From Candidatus Peribacteria bacterium (GTDB lineage Bacteria; Patescibacteriota; Gracilibacteria; Peribacterales; Peribacteraceae): a stretch of 39,206 nucleotides of DNA. The notes under the pieces are model-generated. The model ran no database searches. It was not told the DNA's origin and saw nothing but the letters and a program-made list of their open reading frames with translations. The position numbers were made by a program, and so were the translations under genes. The DNA is taken from NCBI GenBank assembly GCA_023245775.1, contig JAHFJR010000012.1, positions 1 through 39,206 on the forward strand, written 5' to 3'. This document shows, in pieces, positions 26,362-33,715 of the stretch (within the stretch, counting starts at the first letter, position 1; the number at the start of each line of letters is the position of its first letter).

Positions 26362-28803
26362 CTACACCACCAAACTCACCAGCTTCCCCAGAATATAGAT
26401 CTCCTTCTTCATGTCTCCTGCTGCTAACCATTTTTTTACATTCTCATTCGCTTTCGCAAGAGTCAAAATCTCCTCCTTCGAGGCGTCTTTCGAAACGAGG
26501 ATGTCACCACGAACTTTGCCATTCACCTGAATGACGATCGTCATGTTTTCCTCTACCAAAAGGGCTGGATCGTACGTCGGCCATTTCTGTTCGATGATGA
26601 AGCCTGTGCCACCGAGCCCTAACCATAGCTCTTCCGCGAGGTGCGGAGCGATGGGCGCGAGGAGACAGCTGATGATCCTCGCGGATTCCTGCGTGCAGCC
26701 GCCCTTCTCCTCGAGAAGATTCAGTAGCTGCATCAGCGAGCTGATCGCCGTGTTGAAATGAAGAACAGCGATATCTTCGGTGACTTTCTTGATCGTACGA
26801 TGCAGAGCAGCTTGAAATAGGGCTGAATCTTGTATAACTTTTGTATTCAACAATGCCTTCCACAGACGATCGACGAAACGAACCGTTCCCCGTATTCCGG
26901 TATCCGACCAGTCCCCTCCTGCTTCAAAAGGACCCATGAACATCAGATACATCCGAAACACGTCCGAACCATACTGCGCTACAAACGAATCCGGACTGAC
27001 GACGTTTCCCTTCGACTTGCTCATCTTCGCGCCCTTATTCGTGATCAGCCCTTGATGAACTACTATTTTGAACGGCTCTTCATTTGACACATAGCCAAAA
27101 TCCTTCAGAGCCATCATCACGAATCGCGCGTAGATCAGATGCATGCACGCGTGCTCGGGACCGCCAATGTACATAGAGACGGGAAGCCACTTCTTCTCGA
27201 GGGCAGGGTCGACAAGTTTGCCCGCCTCCCTCCCCCCTAACCCCTCTCCCGAGGGGAGGGGGGGAACAGACATCAAATACCTCAGATAATAAAAGCTGCT
27301 GCACACGAACGTATCCATGGTGTCGTACTCGGGCGTCCAGCCCTTGCCGAAAATATTCTCGGTGCGAGCAAGGAATTCTTTCGACTCCGTGAGAGGAGAC
27401 TTACCGGTGGGCTTGAACTCAACATCGGTCGGCAGCGTCCACGGCAGATGCTCCTCGGGAACCGGATGAGGCTTGCCCTCAGGATCGTAGACGATAGGAA
27501 TCGGCGCGCCCCAGTAGCGCTGACGGGACACGAGCCAATCGCGGAGACGGTAGAGAATTTTTCTCTTTCCGATGGAGCGTTTCTGCAAATCATCGATGAT
27601 TTTTTTCCTTCCTTCAAGGATCTTCATGCCCGTGTACTCACCGGAATCGATGATCGTTCCCTGCACGGAATATTTGTCGATATTGTCATAGACGAGAGAT
27701 TCGTGGCTCGTAGATTCGATACTCTGAATGATGGGCAAGGTGTACTTTTTTGCAAAATCCATATCACGTTGATCATGTGCGGGAACTCCCATCACCACTC
27801 CCGTTCCGTAATTCATGAGCACGTAATCCGCGACCCACAAGGGTACTTTTTTCTTTGTAAAAGGATGAAGAAGATAGGTGCCGCTAAAGACGCCCGTTTT
27901 CACCTTGTCGCCAAATTGACGATCGAATTCGGACTTCTTGGACGTCTGTTTGATGTACGCCTCCACAGTTGTTCTTTCTGCATCACTCACTAATTTTGAA
28001 AGCATCGGATGATCCGGGGCAATGACCACAAACGTCACGCCATAGATCGTATCGACCGTGGTCGTAAACGTATCGAGAACAATATCGGAATTTTCAACAT
28101 TCCATGATACGTCACATCCCTCACTGCGGCCGATCCAGTTCTGTTGCATAATTTTTGTCTTGTTCGGCCAATCAAGATCTTCAAGTCCATCGAGCAATTT
28201 CTGCGAATACTTGGTGATATTCCAAAACCACTGCTCGAGGGATTTTTGAACAACATCCGTACCACACCGCTCACACGAGCCATCCTTCACCTGCTCGTTT
28301 GCGAGTACCGTCTGACAACTGGGGCAGAAATTCACATTCCCCTTCTTCTTGTAGGCCAATGTATTTTTATACATTTCCAGAAACAACCACTGCGTCCATT
28401 GGTAGTACTCAGGATCGGTCGTCGAGAGCGTCTTTGACCAGTCGTACATGCAGCCAATCTTCTTGAGCTGCGCGATCATCGTCTCGACGTTCTTCGCCGT
28501 AGAGATTGCAGGATGCACGCCGGTCTTGATCGCATAGTTTTCAGCGGGCAGTCCGAACGCATCGAAGCCCATCGGAGAGAAGACGTCGTAGCCCTGCATT
28601 TTCTGAAATCTCGCAAACGAATCCGCCGGTGCGTAGTTGTACCAGTGTCCGACGTGGAGCTTATCTCCGCTCGGATACGGGAACATGACGAGCGAGTAGT
28701 ACGGTTTTTTGGCTTTCTGCAGATCCGTTTCGTAGATCTTCGCATCGGCCCACTTCTGCTGCCATCTGGCTTCGACTTCCGATGGATTGTAGGGCTTGAA
28801 CAT
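26362..28803 (-). CDS. leuS: Leucyl-tRNA synthetase
   Basis: MFPYPSGDKLHVGHWYNYAPADSFARF (HIGH-type), LRDWLVSRQRYWGAPIPIVY, GAKMSKSKGNVVSPDSFV (KMSKS). Confidence 0.97.
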   Translation of the reverse strand: MFKPYNPSEVEARWQQKWADAKIYETDLQKAKKPYYSLVMFPYPSGDKLHVGHWYNYAPADSFARFQKMQGYDVFSPMGFDAFGLPAENYAIKTGVHPAISTAKNVETMIAQLKKIGCMYDWSKTLSTTDPEYYQWTQWLFLEMYKNTLAYKKKGNVNFCPSCQTVLANEQVKDGSCERCGTDVVQKSLEQWFWNITKYSQKLLDGLEDLDWPNKTKIMQQNWIGRSEGCDVSWNVENSDIVLDTFTTTVDTIYGVTFVVIAPDHPMLSKLVSDAERTTVEAYIKQTSKKSEFDRQFGDKVKTGVFSGTYLLHPFTKKKVPLWVADYVLMNYGTGVVMGVPAHDQRDMDFAKKYTLPIIQSIESTSHESLVYDNIDKYSVQGTIIDSGEYTGMKILEGRKKIIDDLQKRSIGKRKILYRLRDWLVSRQRYWGAPIPIVYDPEGKPHPVPEEHLPWTLPTDVEFKPTGKSPLTESKEFLARTENIFGKGWTPEYDTMDTFVCSSFYYLRYLMSVPPLPSGEGLGGREAGKLVDPALEKKWLPVSMYIGGPEHACMHLIYARFVMMALKDFGYVSNEEPFKIVVHQGLITNKGAKMSKSKGNVVSPDSFVAQYGSDVFRMYLMFMGPFEAGGDWSDTGIRGTVRFVDRLWKALLNTKVIQDSALFQAALHRTIKKVTEDIAVLHFNTAISSLMQLLNLLEEKGGCTQESARIISCLLAPIAPHLAEELWLGLGGTGFIIEQKWPTYDPALLVEENMTIVIQVNGKVRGDILVSKDASKEEILTLAKANENVKKWLAAGDMKKEIYILGKLVSLVV
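27224..27271. repeat. GC-rich palindromic repeat (ccctaacccctctcccgaggggaggggggg type) inside leuS
   Basis: Shares the ccctaacccct...cccgagggg core with the element in the rsmB-like gene; translates as PPLPSGEGLGGREAG in LeuRS. Confidence 0.75.
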
Positions 28804-28884
28804 GCGCTAAGAGCGTATCACAATCAGAGTATTCGGCAAAAAGAAGCACGGAAGATTTCATAGAGAACGCATTCCTGTAGGATG

Positions 28885-28893
28885 TGCTACACT
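28885..28893 (+). promoter_or_regulatory. Candidate extended -10 (TGC TACACT) upstream of der
   Basis: TGN + TACACT, about 120 nt upstream of the likely der ATG and about 33 nt upstream of the duplicate start; no convincing -35. Confidence 0.25.
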
Positions 28894-28925
28894 GGCACTT
28901 CGTCCCGACTGCGTCCCGCTTCGCC

Positions 28926-29043
28926 ATGTCTCACCTTCCCACCGTTGCCATCACCCTTCGACTCACTACGTTCGCTCAGGGCAGGATTGCATGGCTTCTC
29001 TCACTTCCAAAATATGTCTAAGCTTCCAACCGTAGCCATCATC
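28926..29043 (+). repeat. Imperfect direct duplication of the der start (28926-28955 and 29014-29043) flanking a palindrome-type repeat (cccttcgactcactacgttcgctcagggcagg)
   Basis: ATGTCTCACCTTCCCACCGTTGCCATCACC versus ATGTCTAAGCTTCCAACCGTAGCCATCATC, 25/30 identical. Confidence 0.8.
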
Positions 29044-30474
29044 GGGAGACCGAATACCGGTAAATCCACACTCTTCAACAGGATCGTGGGCTCGAGACGT
29101 GCCATTGAGAGCGAAGTCGCAGGCACAACGAGAGACCTCATCGCCCACCGGATCGACAGCGAGATCCCCTACGTGCTCCTCGATACGGGCGGCCTCGGCT
29201 CGACCGAGGACAAAGATTTCGAGTCCGACGTGAAGGGGCAGTCGACTCTCGCACTCGAACATGCGGACGTGATCTTGTTCACGGTGAACTCGCGGGAAGA
29301 ACCGACACTGGATGATCACAAGGTCATCGACCTTCTGCGAAAGCGTCGCAAGAGACACGTGCCGATTCTCGTGATCCTCACGAAAGTAGATGACCCGAGC
29401 AGCAAGAATGCCGTCATCAGCAACTATCAAGAGATGAATGTCGGGGACGCGATTGTCACCATCAGCGCACCGCACCGACTCGGGATTGATGATCTGAATG
29501 CATTGATTCAACAGACGCTGAAGAAGCTACATTTCAAGCCTGCGACAACGGAGAGTGAAGAGTGCCCGCCCGAATGCGGTCGGACGGGGAAAGTGCCCCA
29601 GATGCGGTCGGACGGGGAAAGTGGAATACAGAATGATCAAGAAAGCAAAAAACCCGAAACACCTCCACGCATCGCCATCATCGGACGACCGAACGTCGGC
29701 AAGAGTTCCATCGTGAATGCGCTGATGTCAGACACACAGCGCGAGGAAATGCCTCTGCTCGTCTCGCCGATCGCCGGCACGACGCGCGACTCGACGGACA
29801 CACTGATCCGCTTCCATGAACGCGAGTACGTGCTCGTCGATACGGCGGGACTCAAGAAGCGAGCGTACAAGTTGGAAGACGTCGAACGCTTCTCGATGAT
29901 GCGAACAGTCCAAGCCATCGAACAGTGCGAAGTCGTGGTGCTCGTCGTGGACGCTCTTGAAACCATCAGCCAGCAGGACAAGCGCATCGCAGCGATGGCT
30001 GTCGAAAGCGGCAAAGGACTCATCATTCTCGCAAACAAAATCGACGGAATCAAGGGAGAGGCACGAAAGCAGCGTCTTTCTGAAATCTCCATGCATCTGC
30101 TCTTCTGCAAATTCGCTCCCATCCTCCCCTGCTCTGCCGTGAGCCGCGAAGGACTTGTGAAACTCTTCGATATGGTCGACTCTGTACGAAGGAGTCGCGA
30201 ACGACGAATCACAACACGCGAACTCCGCCGATGGTTCGAGCAGATCGTCCACGGACATCCACTTGGTGAAATAGGTAAATGCAAACACCTCACTCAAGCG
30301 GACGACGTGCCACCGACCTTCGTGCTCTTCGTGAGAGATGCGAGAAACGTGCGTGTTGCACAGCTCCGCTATCTTGAAAACCGTCTCAGAGAAACCTTCG
30401 CCTTCGACGGCGTTCCGATACGCTGGATCACAAAGTCGACACCGAAGAAGGAAAGAAAATTGCAAGTAAAGTGA
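29014..30474 (+). CDS. der: Ribosome biogenesis GTPase Der (EngA), two tandem GTPase domains
   Basis: MSKLPTVAIIGRPNTGKSTLFNRIVG...LLDTGGLG; second domain IAIIGRPNVGKSSIVNALM...VLVDTAGLKKRAYKLEDVERFS; C-terminal KH-like PTFVLFVRDARNVRVAQLRYLENRLRETFAFDGVPIRW. Start chosen at 29014 rather than 28882. Confidence 0.96.
   Translation: MSKLPTVAIIGRPNTGKSTLFNRIVGSRRAIESEVAGTTRDLIAHRIDSEIPYVLLDTGGLGSTEDKDFESDVKGQSTLALEHADVILFTVNSREEPTLDDHKVIDLLRKRRKRHVPILVILTKVDDPSSKNAVISNYQEMNVGDAIVTISAPHRLGIDDLNALIQQTLKKLHFKPATTESEECPPECGRTGKVPQMRSDGESGIQNDQESKKPETPPRIAIIGRPNVGKSSIVNALMSDTQREEMPLLVSPIAGTTRDSTDTLIRFHEREYVLVDTAGLKKRAYKLEDVERFSMMRTVQAIEQCEVVVLVVDALETISQQDKRIAAMAVESGKGLIILANKIDGIKGEARKQRLSEISMHLLFCKFAPILPCSAVSREGLVKLFDMVDSVRRSRERRITTRELRRWFEQIVHGHPLGEIGKCKHLTQADDVPPTFVLFVRDARNVRVAQLRYLENRLRETFAFDGVPIRWITKSTPKKERKLQVK
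29574..29623 (+). repeat. Two perfect 22-bp direct repeats (atgcggtcggacggggaaagtg) in the der interdomain linker
   Basis: Copies at 29574-29595 and 29602-29623, period 28 bp. Confidence 0.9.
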
Positions 30475-30545
30475 GGTAGGTTTGGTAGGTAAGGTAGGTA
30501 CAGCAGGTAGTATGCCAAGCAAACCTACACAACGTACTACACCTA
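30475..30545. repeat. ggtaggt-type short repeats with partial inverted complement between the convergent genes der and LOG-like; possible bidirectional terminator
   Basis: gtgaggtaggtttggtaggtaaggtaggtacagcaggtag...caaacctacacaacgtactacacctacc; gtaggttt/aaacctac complementarity. Confidence 0.5.
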
Positions 30546-31166
30546 CCCTCTTCCCTCCTTCTGATCCTTCACTCGTCCGTCTTCGTGGATGGGTAATGGG
30601 TACTCCCGAATGATCTTCTCCATCTTATCGAGCAATGCTGCAGGATTGTCATCGAACGCCATATTCGGCGGTACTTTCCGCTTGCACAGACCCTCGATGA
30701 CGAATGGGACGGAGTTGCTGATACCACCTGAGTTCGTGATGACACCGCACGGACGACCTTCCTCGAAGGCAATCGTGAGCTCATTGAGTGTCCCGATGCC
30801 GCCGCCCACGATGATGATGGCATCGGAAGAACGAATATTGATGATATCGCGCTCCATGAAACCGAGTCCCGTGAAAATGATGACGTCGTGATCACTCGGC
30901 GATTGGTACTCATGGATGTGCTCGGACTCGGAGAATGCGGGAGAAATGCCGAGCGTTAGTCCTCCTGCTTCCTTCGCGGCAAGCAATGCGTCATTGGGCA
31001 AACCGGGACATGCACCATTGATGAGAATGTGACCGCGACGAGCGATCTCGGCTCCGAGGAGTCGAGCTTTCTCCCTCGCATGAGGATCTTCGATCTGCGG
31101 ACCGCTGGCAGATCCCATCACGCCGATCTTGAGTCTTCGTTTCTGTTCCATAGGAGGCATCATCAT
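30543..31166 (-). CDS. LOG/TIGR00725-family Rossmann protein (putative nucleotide-binding, 'lysine decarboxylase-like')
   Basis: RLKIGVMGSASGP...ARRGHILINGACPGLPNDALLAAKEAGG...AIIIVGGGIGTLNELTIAFEEGRPCGVI. Start trimmed to the MMMPPMEQKRR region. Confidence 0.85.
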   Translation of the reverse strand: MMMPPMEQKRRLKIGVMGSASGPQIEDPHAREKARLLGAEIARRGHILINGACPGLPNDALLAAKEAGGLTLGISPAFSESEHIHEYQSPSDHDVIIFTGLGFMERDIINIRSSDAIIIVGGGIGTLNELTIAFEEGRPCGVITNSGGISNSVPFVIEGLCKRKVPPNMAFDDNPAALLDKMEKIIREYPLPIHEDGRVKDQKEGRG

Positions 31167-31189
31167 AGTATAGCAGATATTTGGTCTAT

Positions 31190-33667
31190 TTACATCCCAA
31201 TTCTTCGAATAATCTCCCTCCCGACGAACTCCTTGTCGCGGCCGTATTTGAGTCGTGAGAGCTGCTTGTAGGCTTCGACCGCCTTCGCCTCTTTGACGTA
31301 GGTTGTATCGAGCCACGGACGGGGGATTTCGATGGAGAAGGGCTGCGAGGGTTGACTGTCGACACTCAGCTTCATGACCCCTTTGAACGCATCGAGGTTC
31401 ACGAGATCGGACTCCGAGAAGACCGGTTTCATCTCCTTCGCACAGAACTCGGCATCCTGCGGACCGATCTTATAGAACATCATGGTGCCGACGTTGCCAA
31501 ACACAGCACCCTTCAACTTCACGGAGCCCGAGAGCTTACTGTCCTTCTCGAGTTGATCGAGATACTGATGAGCGATCACGAGACCGAGACGGTACTTACG
31601 AGCCTCGGACAAGATCGACTCGATGGAATCTGTGACATAGTTCTGGAACTCGTCGATGTACAGGAAGAAATCCTTGCGTGATGCAGAAGCCGCTCGCTGG
31701 CGACGCATCGCTGCAACCTGAATCTTATTCACGATGATCATTCCGAGCAATTTGGAGTTGATGTCGCCAATCAAACCCTTCGAGAGATTCATGAGAAGAA
31801 TTTTTTCATTATCCATCACATCACTGAAATCAAAGGAGCTCTTCACCTGTCCGACAATGTTTCTGATGAGAGTATTCGTCGTGAACTGCCCGAATTTGGC
31901 TGCAAAGTACGGGATCATCTCCTGCTTCTCACGCTGCCCCGTCTGCTGCATCTGCTTGTCCCAGAACGAACGTACGATGGGATTCTTGATCTTCGCCACC
32001 TTGTACTTTGCCCATTCATCATCCGTGAAGAGACGAACGAGATCCGTGATCGCTCCACCCTCCTCTTCGTCACCCATCAGTGTCAGACAACCGTTGCGGA
32101 AGTAGTCTTGGATGCGGGGACCGAAGATCTCTTCCCCGAACATCTTCACCATCATGTTCATCGCATCGAGTGCGATGAGATCACGTTCCTCTTCGTTACG
32201 GCCCTCGAGCATGTTGAGTCCCATCGGCCGCTCGGTATCAGCAGGATTGAAGTAGATGATGTCATCGGCACGCTCTCGAGGAATGAAGGGAAAGAGGTCT
32301 TCGATGAGCGAGCCATGAGGATCGACGACGCAGAGGCCCTTCTTGTTGTGAAAATCCTGACGGGCCATCAGCTGGATCACCGATGATTTGCCCGTACCCG
32401 TTTGTCCAATGACGTAGAAGTGTCGGAAACGATCTTCATTCTTCATGAAGATCTTCCTTCGCTCGCCACGGAAGGTGTTGTAGCCTAGGAACAAACCTTC
32501 CTCTGGAATATTCTTCGGTGATGCAGACACCTTGAAATTCTGCCATTTGATATTCTGCACTTTGTTGTACTTGATATTCGGAAAGTGGAAGATACTTGCA
32601 AGTTCGGTGGTGCCGAGGATCATCCTCTTCCAGAGCAACCACTGCATGGCAGTGCGCCGCGGTGTGCGTCGAACGAAATCATAAATCAGACGCGGTTCTG
32701 AGTGGTACTTGGTCTTGTGGAAACTGTTGCCACGCACGTCATTGAATTGGGAGAAACCTGTCACGATACTTTCGAGATTGAGCCTCGCTCGCTCGGTCGT
32801 ATGCGCCGAACTCACGATGCGAATGAGGGCACAAAACCCTGGTGAATTGGCTTTCTCGTCGATCGCCTTGCTGAGCTCCTCCACTTGCTGCGAGATGCGT
32901 TCACCTGCGCCCATCTCCTTCTCCTCCTTGCCCTCCGTCAGAAGATCAAAAATGGATACGATCCACGAGAGAGGGTTCCACCAGGAGAAGTGCTTGCCGC
33001 CCTTCTTTGGATTCAGGAGTTTCTGCGCTTCCTTCTGGAGGGACTGCTGCCACCCTGATTTCATGGGCTGTACGACGAGCTGAATGGCCGCACCCTCATC
33101 TTTCTCAAGCTTGCTGAATGCATTGGTGATCGCATTGTAACCATCACTCTTCAATTGGTTATAGGTCTTGAAGGGAAAGACGAAGGATTTGTTCGGAATG
33201 AGTGCCGTTGACTTCGTCACAGAATTCTTCGTAAAAATATTGTAGTCCTCCACGAGATCGATGATGGCATCCGGGTAGAAGGAGGTGAGATGTTTTTCGA
33301 TGAGAGAAACGATCGAACGAGGAGCGACGACGTACGTCAAAATTTCCCCATCCAGAGCGGCATACTCCAGCGAGAAGAAATGTGACCCCTTCCAGTGACG
33401 TTTCAGATCACTGATCTTGAGACTGGCGAGTGTCTGGTAGAGATGATCCATGATACCGAGGACATCCTTGAATGTCTTCGCCGCGGCATACTGTTCACCC
33501 TCGATCTCCTTGTCTTCTTTGCTCTCCTTCTTTGGCATCAGGATCTGCAGAAAAACGAGCTCACGCTCTCGCTTCCTGTCCGCAAGAAAGCGGAGGGAAG
33601 CCAGAACGGCAGCCACCACGGATGCGACGAGGAGCAGTGCCGAAAGGAGACTGAGAAGGGTTGACAT
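31190..33667 (-). CDS. VirD4/TraD/HerA-like P-loop ATPase with N-terminal TM segment (825 aa)
   Basis: MSTLLSLLSALLLVASVVAAVLASLRF; RHFYVIGQTGTGKSSVIQLMARQDFHNKKGLCVVDPHGSLIEDL; DFFLYIDEFQNYVTDSIESILSEARKYRLGLVIAHQYLDQL. Confidence 0.9.
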   Translation of the reverse strand: MSTLLSLLSALLLVASVVAAVLASLRFLADRKRERELVFLQILMPKKESKEDKEIEGEQYAAAKTFKDVLGIMDHLYQTLASLKISDLKRHWKGSHFFSLEYAALDGEILTYVVAPRSIVSLIEKHLTSFYPDAIIDLVEDYNIFTKNSVTKSTALIPNKSFVFPFKTYNQLKSDGYNAITNAFSKLEKDEGAAIQLVVQPMKSGWQQSLQKEAQKLLNPKKGGKHFSWWNPLSWIVSIFDLLTEGKEEKEMGAGERISQQVEELSKAIDEKANSPGFCALIRIVSSAHTTERARLNLESIVTGFSQFNDVRGNSFHKTKYHSEPRLIYDFVRRTPRRTAMQWLLWKRMILGTTELASIFHFPNIKYNKVQNIKWQNFKVSASPKNIPEEGLFLGYNTFRGERRKIFMKNEDRFRHFYVIGQTGTGKSSVIQLMARQDFHNKKGLCVVDPHGSLIEDLFPFIPRERADDIIYFNPADTERPMGLNMLEGRNEEERDLIALDAMNMMVKMFGEEIFGPRIQDYFRNGCLTLMGDEEEGGAITDLVRLFTDDEWAKYKVAKIKNPIVRSFWDKQMQQTGQREKQEMIPYFAAKFGQFTTNTLIRNIVGQVKSSFDFSDVMDNEKILLMNLSKGLIGDINSKLLGMIIVNKIQVAAMRRQRAASASRKDFFLYIDEFQNYVTDSIESILSEARKYRLGLVIAHQYLDQLEKDSKLSGSVKLKGAVFGNVGTMMFYKIGPQDAEFCAKEMKPVFSESDLVNLDAFKGVMKLSVDSQPSQPFSIEIPRPWLDTTYVKEAKAVEAYKQLSRLKYGRDKEFVGREIIRRIGM

Positions 33668-33715
33668 GATGGATGTGGTCTCTAGTGTAATCGCAAGGGG
33701 GAGAGGGCGCGAGCA

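Noticed and set aside
28882-29013. N-terminal extension of the der ORF to 28882
   Set aside because: Includes repeat DNA and a candidate -10; Der homology begins at MSKLPTVAIIGRPNTGKST (29014).
29728-30522. 264-aa minus-strand ORF opposite der
   Set aside because: Antisense to the well-supported second GTPase domain of Der.
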